Shown here: positions 18,782-26,798 of the stretch, one piece after another
Numbering within the stretch: the first letter of the stretch is position 1
Layout of the letters: each line of letters opens with the position of its first letter
Source: Mesorhizobium qingshengii
Lineage (GTDB): Bacteria; Pseudomonadota; Alphaproteobacteria; Rhizobiales; Rhizobiaceae
DNA length: 64,000 bases
Direction: 5' to 3'
Assembly (NCBI RefSeq): GCF_900103325.1
Contig: NZ_FMXM01000012.1
Span: forward strand, 124,001-188,000
The notes under the pieces: generated by a model
What the model was told of the DNA's origin: nothing
Databases searched by the model: none
The model's input: the letters and a program-made list of their open reading frames with translations, nothing else
Made by a program: the position numbers and the translations under genes

Positions 18782-19597
18782 ATGATGGCTCAAGGCGCCG
18801 CACCCGTACTGAAACACACGGCGCAGGACGGCGCCGCCGAAGCCATCCATGTCGAGAACCTGCACAAGAAGTTTGGTGAACTGCATGTGCTGAAGGGCGT
18901 TTCGCTGTCGGCGCGTGACGGCGAGGTTATCGCCATCATCGGCGGCAGCGGCTCGGGCAAATCGACACTGCTGCGCTGCATCAACTGCCTGGAAAACCCG
19001 ACCAGCGGCATCATCCGCGTCAATGGCGAGGAGATCAAGCTGAGGGCCGACAGCCACGGCCACACAGTTCCGGCCGACCGCAGGCAGATCGAACGCATCC
19101 GCTCCAAGCTCGGCATGGTGTTCCAGAACTTCAACCTGTGGAGCCACATGACGCTGATCGAAAACGTCATCGAGGTTCCGGTGCATGTGCTTGGCGTCAA
19201 GCGCGAGGTGGCCATCGCCGAGGCCGAAAAGCTGCTTGCCCGCGTCGGGCTGGCCGAAAAGCGCGACGTCTATCCGGCCTATCTGTCGGGCGGCCAGCAG
19301 CAGCGCGCCGCGATCGCTCGCGCCTTGGCCATCAATCCGCGCGTCATGCTGTTCGACGAGCCGACCTCGGCGCTCGACCCCGAACTGGTCGGCGAGGTGC
19401 TGAGGGTCATCGGCGACCTGGCGCGCGAAGGCCGCACCATGGTGCTGGTGACACACGAGATGAAGTTCGCCCGCGAGGTCGCGACACACGTCGTCTATCT
19501 CTACAACGGGCTGGTCGAGGAAGAAGGACCGCCGGAGCAGATCTTCGGCGCGCCCAGATCCGAGAGGCTCAAGCAGTTCATCCGCAACATCGGCTAG
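18782..19597 (+). CDS. Polar/basic amino acid ABC transporter, ATP-binding subunit (HisP-like)
   Basis: 271 residues. Walker A GGSGSGKST, Q-loop MVFQNFNLW, signature LSGGQQQR, Walker B VMLFDEPTSALD and switch His in VTHEMKFA are intact. HisP/OccP-type subunits energise uptake of basic amino acids or opines. Two adjacent ATGs (18782, 18785) follow GAAGG, and either could be used. It is first in a four-gene set with a binding protein and two permeases. Confidence 0.93.
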   Translation: MMAQGAAPVLKHTAQDGAAEAIHVENLHKKFGELHVLKGVSLSARDGEVIAIIGGSGSGKSTLLRCINCLENPTSGIIRVNGEEIKLRADSHGHTVPADRRQIERIRSKLGMVFQNFNLWSHMTLIENVIEVPVHVLGVKREVAIAEAEKLLARVGLAEKRDVYPAYLSGGQQQRAAIARALAINPRVMLFDEPTSALDPELVGEVLRVIGDLAREGRTMVLVTHEMKFAREVATHVVYLYNGLVEEEGPPEQIFGAPRSERLKQFIRNIG

Positions 19598-19653
19598 GAA
19601 CAGGCCGCGACGGAAGAAAACCGGGAACCAACAACAAACTGGGAGTCGTTAAA

Positions 19654-20448
19654 ATGAAGACTGTTCTGAAGACATTCGCCGCAGCACTGCTGCTGGGCGT
19701 CGCGGCCATGGGCGTGGCCAAGGCCGATCCGGTCAAGATCGGCGTCGCCGCCGAACCCTATCCGCCCTTCACTTCGCCGGATGCGTCCGGCAAATGGGTC
19801 GGCTGGGAGATCGATTTCATCGACGCCGTCTGTGCCGAAGAAAAGCTCGACTGCGTTATCACCCCGGTCGCCTGGGACGGCATCATTCCGGCGCTGACGA
19901 CCAAGAAAATCGACGTCATCGCCAGTTCGATGTCGATCACCGAGGAGCGCAAGAAGACGATCGACTTCTCCGACAAGTACTACAACACCCCGACGGCGAT
20001 CATCGGACCAAAGGACCAGAAGTTCGGCTCCGCTCCGGACGACCTCAAGGGCAAAGTCATCGGGGTCCAGGTGTCGACGGTGCATGCCGTTTACGCCAAG
20101 AAGCACTTCACCGGGGCGCAGGAAATCAAGGAATACCAGACCCAGGACGAGGCCAACCAGGATCTCGCCGCCGGCCGTCTCGACGCGGTACAGGCCGATT
20201 CCATCGCGCTTGGCGAATTCCTGAAGTCGGACCAGGGCAAGGCCTGCTGCGATCTGAAGGGCATGGTGGCTCCGGACGATGACGTGCTCGGGCCGGGCGT
20301 CGGTGCCGGCGTCCGCAAGGAAGACACCGACCTGAAGGAAAAGATCAACGCCGGCATCAAGGCCATTCGCGCCAACGGCAAATATGACGAGATCTCGAAG
20401 AAGTACTTCGATTTCGATATTTACGGCGGCTCGACGCAGTCGAACTGA
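19654..20448 (+). CDS. Polar amino acid ABC transporter, periplasmic binding protein
   Basis: 264 residues with a Sec signal peptide (MKTVLKTFAAALLLGVAAM... cleaved after AKA, about residue 24). Mature sequence is SBP family 3: EPYPPFTSPDASGKWVGWEIDF, VAWDGIIPALTTKKIDVI, SMSITEERKKTIDFSDKYY. It delivers the substrate, probably arginine/lysine/ornithine-like, to the HisQ/HisM pair. ATG 19654 follows GGGAG. A stable hairpin sits just after its stop, consistent with the binding protein being made in excess over the permeases. Confidence 0.92.
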   Translation: MKTVLKTFAAALLLGVAAMGVAKADPVKIGVAAEPYPPFTSPDASGKWVGWEIDFIDAVCAEEKLDCVITPVAWDGIIPALTTKKIDVIASSMSITEERKKTIDFSDKYYNTPTAIIGPKDQKFGSAPDDLKGKVIGVQVSTVHAVYAKKHFTGAQEIKEYQTQDEANQDLAAGRLDAVQADSIALGEFLKSDQGKACCDLKGMVAPDDDVLGPGVGAGVRKEDTDLKEKINAGIKAIRANGKYDEISKKYFDFDIYGGSTQSN

Positions 20449-20461
20449 CGCCCCGCACGCG

Positions 20462-20498
20462 AGCAACGGAGGCACGGCGCAGCCGCACCTCCGTTGCT
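20462..20498 (+). promoter_or_regulatory. Intercistronic mRNA hairpin after binding-protein gene
   Basis: AGCAACGGAGG (20462-20472) and CCTCCGTTGCT (20488-20498) form a perfect 11-bp stem with a 15-nt loop and no T tract. Its place between a binding protein and its permease genes is typical of stems that stabilise the upstream mRNA or lower downstream expression. Confidence 0.7.
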
Positions 20499-20567
20499 GA
20501 CCTTGCAACGCATGCTTGCCGCTGACCGCTGCCGTCAGCAGCCGACACCAGCAATTCGGGGGCGACG

Positions 20568-21317
20568 CTGATCGACGCATTTCTTTCGGCCTCGGCGGCC
20601 GGCATCATCGAACTGCTCTCGCCCACGCCGCCTGGCTGGGGCGGGACGCTTTTGGTTGGGCTTCTGCATTCGATCGAGATTGCGCTGGGCGCCACGTGCC
20701 TCGGTCTCTTGATCGGCACGGGCGGCGCCTATGGCAAGCTCTATGGTGGCCCGGTGGTGCGCGATCTGCTGGCGGTTTACACCACCGTTGTGCGCGCCGT
20801 GCCCGAACTGGTGCTGATCCTGCTGCTCTATTATGCCGGAACCGACCTGATCAACCAGGCACTGACGGCAATCGGCTATCAGCGCATCGACATCAGCGGC
20901 CTTGCCGCAGGTATCGCCGTGCTCGGCTTCGTCCAGGGCGCCTATTCGACCGAGGTGATCCGCGGCGCGATCCTGGCCATTCCGCAAGGCCAGATCGAAG
21001 CCGCCCGCGCCTATGGAATGTCTCCCGGCCTTCTGCTGCGGCGCATCACGTTGCCGGCAATGCTGCCTTTCGCCATACCGGGCCTTGCCAATCTGTGGCT
21101 GATCGCCACCAAGGATACCGCACTGCTGGCGGTCGTCGGTTTCTACGAACTGGCGCTGGCAACGCGGCAGGCCGCGGGCGTCACCAAGGCCTATTTCACC
21201 TTCTTTTTCGCAGCAGGCGTGCTTTATCTGCTGCTATCCCTGTTTTCCAATCTGATCATCGGTCGTGTGGAGGCCTGGTCGCGGCGTGGCATGCCTTCCC
21301 TCAAGGAAGCACGCTGA
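20568..21317 (+). CDS. Polar amino acid ABC transporter permease (HisQ-like), probable CTG start
   Basis: Permease with about five membrane segments and the EAA loop GQIEAARAYGMSPGLLLRRITLP. The frame opens after a TGA at 20523 and contains no ATG or GTG before the conserved part. A TTG at 20652 would cut into the first helix region. CTG 20568 is preceded by a GGGGGCGA stretch and gives L-IDAFLSASAAGIIELL, then the family-like PPGWGG, 249 residues. I take CTG as the start. Its stop overlaps the next ATG by 1 bp (TGATG). Confidence 0.85.
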   Translation: MIDAFLSASAAGIIELLSPTPPGWGGTLLVGLLHSIEIALGATCLGLLIGTGGAYGKLYGGPVVRDLLAVYTTVVRAVPELVLILLLYYAGTDLINQALTAIGYQRIDISGLAAGIAVLGFVQGAYSTEVIRGAILAIPQGQIEAARAYGMSPGLLLRRITLPAMLPFAIPGLANLWLIATKDTALLAVVGFYELALATRQAAGVTKAYFTFFFAAGVLYLLLSLFSNLIIGRVEAWSRRGMPSLKEAR

Positions 21318-22126
21318 TGGCCAACGAAGCGGCCATCATCAACGTCGTCGCGCGAACGTCGCTATGGCTGCAGCCGCACCGCATCTTGCTGATCCTGATC
21401 GCGCTCGGCCTGGTTCTGGCGGCTGCCTTCTTCATGCGTTGGGACTGGTTGCCGCAATATTATGAGATGGGATTGATCGGCATCTGGCGCTCGCTGTGGA
21501 TCCTGGCTGTCACCTGCATTCTGGGCTTCCTGTTCGCGGTGCCGCTCGGGCTGGCGCAGGCCACCGGCTCGTTCTGGTTCGCGGCACCCGCCAAGGCCTT
21601 CTGCACGATCATCCGGGGAACGCCGCTGCTGATCCAGCTGTGGCTGCTCTATTACGGTCTGGGCTCGCTGTTTCCGCAGTACCCGTGGATTCGCGAATCC
21701 TGGATGTGGCCGTATCTGCGGCAGGCATGGCCCTATGGCGTGCTGGCGCTGACCTTGTCCTTCGCCGGCTATGAGGGCGAAGTAATGCGCGGGGCGTTTG
21801 CCGGTGTTCCCAAGGGGCAATTGGAAGCCGCGCGCGCCTTCGGCATGAGCCGCTGGAAAATCTTCCGGCGCATCTGGCTGCCGCAGGCCTTCTACCGGGC
21901 GCTGCCGACGCTGACCGGCGAGACCGTGCTGCAGTTGAAATCGACGCCGCTGGTGGCGACGATCAGCGTCATCGACATCTTCGCCGTTTCGTCGAAGGTG
22001 CGGCAGGACACCTACCTCACCTATGAACCCTTGCTGCTGCTGGCGCTGATCTACATGACGATCACCGGCATTCTCGTCTTCGCCTTCAGCAGGATCGAGG
22101 CGCGGATCCCCAACAAAATTGGGTAG
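21317..22126 (+). CDS. Polar amino acid ABC transporter permease (HisM-like)
   Basis: 269 residues, about five to six membrane segments, and the EAA loop KGQLEAARAFGMSRWKIFRRIWLP. IIRGTPLLIQLWLLYYGLG is the usual family segment. It pairs with the upstream HisQ-like subunit in the inner membrane. ATG 21317 overlaps the upstream TGA. Compared with HisM of enterics it has an N-terminal extension of about 25 residues before the first helix. Confidence 0.92.
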   Translation: MANEAAIINVVARTSLWLQPHRILLILIALGLVLAAAFFMRWDWLPQYYEMGLIGIWRSLWILAVTCILGFLFAVPLGLAQATGSFWFAAPAKAFCTIIRGTPLLIQLWLLYYGLGSLFPQYPWIRESWMWPYLRQAWPYGVLALTLSFAGYEGEVMRGAFAGVPKGQLEAARAFGMSRWKIFRRIWLPQAFYRALPTLTGETVLQLKSTPLVATISVIDIFAVSSKVRQDTYLTYEPLLLLALIYMTITGILVFAFSRIEARIPNKIG

Positions 22127-22128
22127 AA

Positions 22129-22226
22129 GCGAATAGCGAATAGCGAGTAGTAATCGGGGACCGGGGACGCGCGATAGCCGACAGCTCGCCATTCCCCTAT
22201 TCGCTATTCCCTATTCGCTACTCACT
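22129..22226. repeat. Inverted repeat built from GCGAATA heptamers
   Basis: Left arm 22129-22150 reads as repeated GCGAATA units ending GCGAGTAG. The right arm (about 22196-22223) is its approximate reverse complement, made of TATTCGC units and ending CGCTACTC. About 45 bp of GC-rich sequence lies between them. It occupies almost the whole gap between the HisM-like gene and the reductase gene. The transcript would fold into a long imperfect hairpin. It looks like a dispersed rhizobial intergenic repeat. Confidence 0.7.
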
Positions 22227-22238
22227 CAGGAACTCATC

Positions 22239-23243
22239 GTGATGCAACTCAGTCTCGACCAGGCCAAAGGACTGTGCCGGATGGCGGCGCTTGGCGCCGG
22301 TGCCAACGAAGAAGCGGCGCAATCGCTCACCGCCTCGATCGTCGCCGCCGAGGCAGAAGGGCTTTCGAGCGTCGGGCTGTCCCATTTCATCGATTACCTC
22401 GAGGCGCTGGAAGCTGGACGCATCGACGGCAATGCCGATCCGGTGATCACCCGGCCGGCATTGGCGGTCTATCTCTCCGACGCGCGCGGCGGTCTGGCGC
22501 ATACCGGTTTCGACCGCACCATCGACGATCTTGCCAAGGCCGCGCGGTTGTTCGGCGTCGCCATCTTCTCGCAGAAGAACGCCTATACATGCGGCGCTCT
22601 CGGCTATTTCACCGGAAGGCTGGCAGCACAGGGGCTGGTGTCGTTCGCCGCCACCAACGGCCCGGCCATTCTCGCCGGCTCGGGCTCGATCAAGCCGGTC
22701 TACTGCACCAACCCGATGTCGTTTGCCGCACCCGCCGCCGACGGCGCGCCGCTGGTCATAGACCAGTCGTCGAGCGCCACCGCTTTCGTCAACATCCGCA
22801 AGGCGGCGGAAGACGGCAAGAAGATCCCCGAAGGCTGGGCGCTGGACGCCAGCGGCAACCCGACCACCGATCCGGCGGCCGCCATGAAAGGCGCCATGCT
22901 CGCTTTCGGCGGCCAGCGCGGTGCCAACATCGCGCTGATGGTCGAAGTGCTGGCGGCCGGCCTGTCAGGCGCCAACTGGTCGCTCGACGCGCCATGGTTC
23001 ACCGGCGGAGCGGAGAGCCCCGGCACGGGGTTGTTCGTGCTTGCGGTGGAGCCCAAGCTGCTCGACCCGGACTTCGAGCAGCGGATGAAGGACCAACTCG
23101 ACCGGCTGCGCCGGCGCTATGGCGTGCATGTGCCCGGCCGCGCCCGCGCCGAAGCCGCCGAGAGAGCGCAAGCGCGCGGCATCACCGCGTCCAAGGCGGT
23201 GGTGCAGCGCATCTCCGAATTCGCAGCGCGTTATTCTTCCTGA
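22239..23243 (+). CDS. Ldh/DpkA family NAD(P)H-dependent reductase (imino acid reductase-like)
   Basis: 334 residues of the malate/L-lactate dehydrogenase-type family unrelated to classical Rossmann dehydrogenases. Seen: EAEGLSSVGLSHF, GGLAHTGF, SGSIKPVYCTNPMSFAAPA, VIDQSSSATAFVNIRKAAEDG and PWFTGGAESPGTGLFVLA. Delta1-piperideine/pyrroline-2-carboxylate reductases (DpkA) belong here and fit a basic amino acid transporter cluster; malate-like substrates are possible. GTG 22239 or ATG 22242, with AGG upstream. Separated from hisM by the heptamer palindrome. Confidence 0.85.
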   Translation: MMQLSLDQAKGLCRMAALGAGANEEAAQSLTASIVAAEAEGLSSVGLSHFIDYLEALEAGRIDGNADPVITRPALAVYLSDARGGLAHTGFDRTIDDLAKAARLFGVAIFSQKNAYTCGALGYFTGRLAAQGLVSFAATNGPAILAGSGSIKPVYCTNPMSFAAPAADGAPLVIDQSSSATAFVNIRKAAEDGKKIPEGWALDASGNPTTDPAAAMKGAMLAFGGQRGANIALMVEVLAAGLSGANWSLDAPWFTGGAESPGTGLFVLAVEPKLLDPDFEQRMKDQLDRLRRRYGVHVPGRARAEAAERAQARGITASKAVVQRISEFAARYSS

Positions 23244-23256
23244 ATAGTCTTACTTA

Positions 23257-23272
23257 TCAGATAGTTATCTGA
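23257..23272. promoter_or_regulatory. Short palindrome, possible operator
   Basis: TCAGATA-GT-TATCTGA is a perfect 7-bp inverted repeat with a 2-bp spacer, in the 241-bp gap upstream of a small secreted-protein gene. It could be a transcription-factor site. No -35/-10 pair was recognised near it. Confidence 0.35.
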
Positions 23273-23296
23273 AGTCTGCCTGCCCCTTGCGTGGCA

Positions 23297-23320
23297 CGGC
23301 GCGATTTTTTGTTCGCGCCG
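23297..23320 (+). terminator. Hairpin after the reductase gene
   Basis: CGGCGCGA and TCGCGCCG form an 8-bp perfect stem with a T-rich 8-nt loop; a CTTTTT tract follows about 7 nt later. It is a possible terminator for the transporter/reductase operon, 54 bp after its stop. Confidence 0.4.
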
Positions 23321-23484
23321 CTGAACCTTTTTGCGCGTTGCGACGACCCAGCTTTGTCCAGGGCAAGGCGAGCTTGCCCGATCCACACCGGGGGAAACAG
23401 CAAACCGAAAGCGAAAGCCTGCTTCACGCGGAGGATGTCCCTTTGCGCCTCGGAAACTCAACCGAAATCAAAAGGAAAATTGCC

Positions 23485-23766
23485 ATGACCAACACCAAGA
23501 TCACCATGCTCACCGCGGTTCTTCTTCTCGGCTCGTTCATGGGCGCCACCCAGGCGGCCACCTTGAAGGCCGCACCGGTGAAACCGTCCGCGCCCGGCGT
23601 CATCACCGCTCCGAGCGGCGGCGCCACCGAGGACCATTATTGCAAGAACGGCCATGCGAAATTCGCCAATTGCAGCGCCGATTTCATCGCGGCCTGCAAG
23701 AAGATCGGTGGCACCATGTCGGATGTTCAGGGCTGGGGTGGGCGTACTTGCTTCACGCCCTCCTGA
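23485..23766 (+). CDS. Small secreted protein, Cys-containing, unknown function
   Basis: 93 residues. An N-terminal signal peptide (about 24 residues, ending ATQA) leads into a short Pro/Ala segment and a compact C-terminal domain with four cysteines (DHYCKNGHAKFANC, AACKKIGG, GGRTCFTPS). The pattern suggests two disulfides in the periplasm. ATG 23485 follows AAAGGA. A terminator stands about 56 bp downstream, so it is probably monocistronic. I do not recognise a function. Confidence 0.75.
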   Translation: MTNTKITMLTAVLLLGSFMGATQAATLKAAPVKPSAPGVITAPSGGATEDHYCKNGHAKFANCSADFIAACKKIGGTMSDVQGWGGRTCFTPS

Positions 23767-23822
23767 TACCGTCTCAGGTCAGGCCGCTCCGTCGGCCCCT
23801 GGCTTCGCATGATGTCACCCGG

Positions 23823-23846
23823 AAAACCCCGCTTCGGCGGGGTTTT
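23823..23846. terminator. Rho-independent terminator
   Basis: AAAACCCCGC-TTCG-GCGGGGTTTT is a perfect 10-bp stem with a TTCG tetraloop, 56 bp after the secreted-protein stop. The A/T tracts make it work in both directions. Confidence 0.9.
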
Positions 23847-23848
23847 CT

Positions 23849-24069
23849 GCGTTCGGCGGCATTTTCATTGCCGTCGGCCTCTTGGCGCGGCCAGCCGCCC
23901 TTGCCGGCCTGTTCGTGTTGCTGGTCACGGTCTGGTTTCACTGGGTCACCATGGCCAGGGTTTTTCGGGCGCCGAAAAGTCGCTTTTGTGGGCCGCGATC
24001 CTGCTGTTCTTCGTCATTCGCGGCGGCAACCGCCATTCGGTCGACGCCCGCATCGGCAAGGCATTCTGA
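23849..24069 (+). pseudogene. DoxX-family membrane protein remnant (5' truncated, frameshifted)
   Basis: From 23849 one frame reads FGGIFIAVGLLARPAALAG, then VTVWFHWVTM. Just after the ATG at 23951 the continuation moves to another frame, reading GQGFSGAEKSLLWAAIL, then VIRGGNRHSVDARIGKAF and a TGA at 24067. Joined, they give the C-terminal half of a DoxX-like membrane protein. One missing G around 23953-23955 (ATGGCCAG for ATGGGCCAG) explains the shift. The N-terminal half is absent, since the frame emerges directly from a terminator. Neither piece has a ribosome-binding site, so this is a decayed gene. Confidence 0.65.
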
Positions 24070-24180
24070 CGCGGTCGAAACAAGGGGGACAGCGACGACG
24101 CGTCACCCTTTGCCTTTGGCGCAAAACCGACTATGAAACGGCTTCAGCCAAGCCATCTGGAACGTGGGCCGGAGCCAGCC

Positions 24181-25158
24181 ATGACCGAAATCCTGCAGAC
24201 CCCAAAGCTCGTCGTCGTCTTTGGCGGGTCAGGCTTTGTCGGCCGCCATGTGGTGCGCGCGCTAGCCAAGCGCGGCTATCGCATCCGGGTCGCCTGCCGG
24301 CGGCCCGATCTTGCCGGCCACCTGCAGCCGCTTGGCAATGTCGGCCAGATCCAGCCGGTGCAGGCCAATGTGCGCATGCGCTGGTCGGTCGACCGCGCCG
24401 TGCAGGGCGCCGACCATGTCGTCAACCTGGTCGCCATCCTGCATGAGACTGGCCGGCAGAAATTCGCCTCCGTCCACGAGTTCGGTTCCCGCGCCGTGGC
24501 CGAAGCGGCGCGCGCCGTCGGCGCCGGCCTGACCCATATTTCCGCGCTTGGCGCCGATCTGGAGTCCGGGTCGGACTACGCGCGCACCAAGGCGCTTGGT
24601 GAAAAGGCCGTCCTCGAGACGATCAAGGACGCCGTGATCTTCCGGCCATCGATCAATTTCGGGCCCGAGGACGAATTCTTCAACCGCTTTGCCAACATGG
24701 CGCGCTATTCGCCGGTGCTGCCGCTGATCGGCGGCGGCCAGACCAAGTTCCAACCGGTCTATGTCGGCGACGTTGCCGAAGCGGTGGCGCGTTCGGTCGA
24801 CGGCAAGGTCCCGGGCGGCCAGATCTATGAGCTCGGCGGGCCGAACGTGCTGACGTTCAAGGAGTGCATGGAAGAGCTTCTCGAAGTGATCGAGCGCAAG
24901 CGCCTCTTGGTGCCGGTGCCGTGGTGGATAGCGAACATCCAGGCCTCGATCCTTGGCCTGTTGCCCAACCCGCTGCTGACCAAGGACCAGGTGATGCAGT
25001 TGCGCGAGGACAACATCGTTTCCGACGCGGCGACCAAGGCCAACCGGACATTGGCGGGGCTTGGCATCCAGCCGCAATCGATCGGCTCGATCCTGCCGAG
25101 CTACCTCTGGCGGTTCCGCGCCGCCGGCCAGTTCCAGCAGCGCAAGCCCGCAGCTTGA
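24181..25158 (+). CDS. Complex I NDUFA9-like NAD(P)-binding protein (extended SDR)
   Basis: 325 residues with an N-terminal Rossmann motif VVFGGSGFVGRHVV, then VNLVAILHETGRQKF, a YARTK segment, IFRPSINFGPEDEFFNRFA and a C-terminal LLTKDQVMQLREDNIV. This matches atypical SDRs related to the NDUFA9 accessory subunit of complex I. Bacterial members may act on quinones or lipids, or be structural. ATG 24181 follows a GGAG; an upstream frame to 24133 is not conserved. Confidence 0.85.
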   Translation: MTEILQTPKLVVVFGGSGFVGRHVVRALAKRGYRIRVACRRPDLAGHLQPLGNVGQIQPVQANVRMRWSVDRAVQGADHVVNLVAILHETGRQKFASVHEFGSRAVAEAARAVGAGLTHISALGADLESGSDYARTKALGEKAVLETIKDAVIFRPSINFGPEDEFFNRFANMARYSPVLPLIGGGQTKFQPVYVGDVAEAVARSVDGKVPGGQIYELGGPNVLTFKECMEELLEVIERKRLLVPVPWWIANIQASILGLLPNPLLTKDQVMQLREDNIVSDAATKANRTLAGLGIQPQSIGSILPSYLWRFRAAGQFQQRKPAA

Positions 25159-25219
25159 TTCACGACAACCGCCCAAAGGCGTGCGTTCGCAGGCCGGCAT
25201 CACCTGAATATCGACACGC

Positions 25220-26590
25220 CTAGCGAGGCGTGACCTGCATTGGCAGGCCGCCTTGCGGCTGCGTGGTCAATTTCTGCACCGGCCAGGGCTTGGTCTCGGC
25301 CGTCGTGTCGAAGCGGAAGCGCGACAGCATGATGGCGAGCGCGATGATCGCCTCCTGCATGGCGAAGCTGGCGCCGATGCAGACGCGCGGGCCCGCGCCG
25401 AACGGCAGATACTGGAAGCGGTCGATCTTTTCGCGGTTGCCCGGGTGGAAGCGTTCAGGCAGGAAGGCGTCGGGCCTGTCCCAAAGCTTCCGGTGGCGAT
25501 GGACAACCCAAGGCATGACCAGCACGGCCGCGTGCTTCGGGATATAAAGATCCTTCCACATCTCCGGTTCGATCGGCTCGCGGTTGATCGATGGCGCCGG
25601 CGGATAGAGCCTGAGCGCCTCGTCGAAAGCGGCGCGGGTCAACGGCATGGCGTCCAGCCACTTCGTCGGGTCGGGCTCGCGCGCCAGCACCTGGTCGATC
25701 TCACGCTCGATCCTGTCGCGCTCCCACGGTGATTCCGCGAGACAATAGAGCGTCCAGCCGAGTGCGCGCGCCGTCGTCTCATGGCCGGCGCCGATGAAGG
25801 TGATGATGTTGTCCTCGACCTCGGCCCGCGTCAGCCCGTCCGGGCCTTCGGCCTTGAGCAGCAGCGTCAGGAAATCCTGCGGCACGCCATCGGGATCGCG
25901 CTTCAATCTGTCTTCGCGCATCTTGACCGTGTCGGTCACGATCTTGCGGAAATAGGCCATGGTCTTGCGGCCACGGATGCGGGTCAGGCGCGGCAGCCAG
26001 TCGGGTGCTCGCAAAAGATCGAGCGGATCGACGCGGCCCATGGTCTCGAACAGGCGATCGATTTCGTTGGCAAAACTGCCCGGCTCGCCAGCGATCTCGC
26101 CGGAGAAGAGCGTCTCGGCCAGAATATCGTAGGTGAGCAGGGTCATGTCATGGGCGATGTCGGACGTGCCGCCATCTTCGTAGCGGGTGACGAACTCCTG
26201 CGTGCGCCTGAGCATCGGCTGGGCAAAGCCGAAGATGTGGCGCGGCGTGAACACCGGCGCCATCGCCTTGCGCGACCGCCTCCAGACCTCGCCCTCGGCG
26301 GTCAGCAGGCCGTCGCGCAGGATCGGCCGCAGGATCTTCTGGCGCACCGTCGCCATCTTGTAGTTCCTGGCGTTGTCGACCAGCACATGGCGGATGAGGC
26401 CCGGATCGTTGGCAATAACCAGATGCCCCCCAACACCATTCACCGATATCCAGGGCTCGTTGTAGGTGGGCTCACCCCACAGTTCGAGCGGGTTGCGGTA
26501 GACAATGCGGATCATCTCCAGCGTCGAAGGCGGCGACGTGCGCGGCTTCGGTGCGGGGGGAACGAAGGGGGCGGGCTGGGTGTCCATCAT
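25220..26590 (-). CDS. Cytochrome P450
   Basis: 456 residues from the ATGATG at 26590, preceded by GGAG. I-helix oxygen-binding motif GAGHETTA, K-helix EALRLYPP, and heme-binding FGAGPRVCIG with Cys404 as the iron ligand. It is soluble, with no N-terminal anchor. The WTLYCLAESPWERDRIE and FLPERFHPGNREKIDRF patterns are those of CYP102/CYP4-like fatty-acid-type bacterial P450s. No ferredoxin or reductase gene is adjacent, although an FMN reductase lies just upstream in the divergent direction. Substrate unknown. Confidence 0.92.
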   Translation of the reverse strand: MMDTQPAPFVPPAPKPRTSPPSTLEMIRIVYRNPLELWGEPTYNEPWISVNGVGGHLVIANDPGLIRHVLVDNARNYKMATVRQKILRPILRDGLLTAEGEVWRRSRKAMAPVFTPRHIFGFAQPMLRRTQEFVTRYEDGGTSDIAHDMTLLTYDILAETLFSGEIAGEPGSFANEIDRLFETMGRVDPLDLLRAPDWLPRLTRIRGRKTMAYFRKIVTDTVKMREDRLKRDPDGVPQDFLTLLLKAEGPDGLTRAEVEDNIITFIGAGHETTARALGWTLYCLAESPWERDRIEREIDQVLAREPDPTKWLDAMPLTRAAFDEALRLYPPAPSINREPIEPEMWKDLYIPKHAAVLVMPWVVHRHRKLWDRPDAFLPERFHPGNREKIDRFQYLPFGAGPRVCIGASFAMQEAIIALAIMLSRFRFDTTAETKPWPVQKLTTQPQGGLPMQVTPR

Positions 26591-26798
26591 GTGCTCCGCT
26601 GATACATCAATGTAGTGGCTGGCAATCCAGGCGTCCATGTGGCCGAACGGCAAGGCACAATCCGCGCGACCGGGACATCGCGGCAGACGGCCTGTTCATC
26701 CGATCGTGACCGCCGCGCGCAATGTCCCGCCTTGTCCATCAGGACGCTCTACCGTAGTGACAGTTACCAACAGATACCGCCAAACGAAGGAGCCGTCC

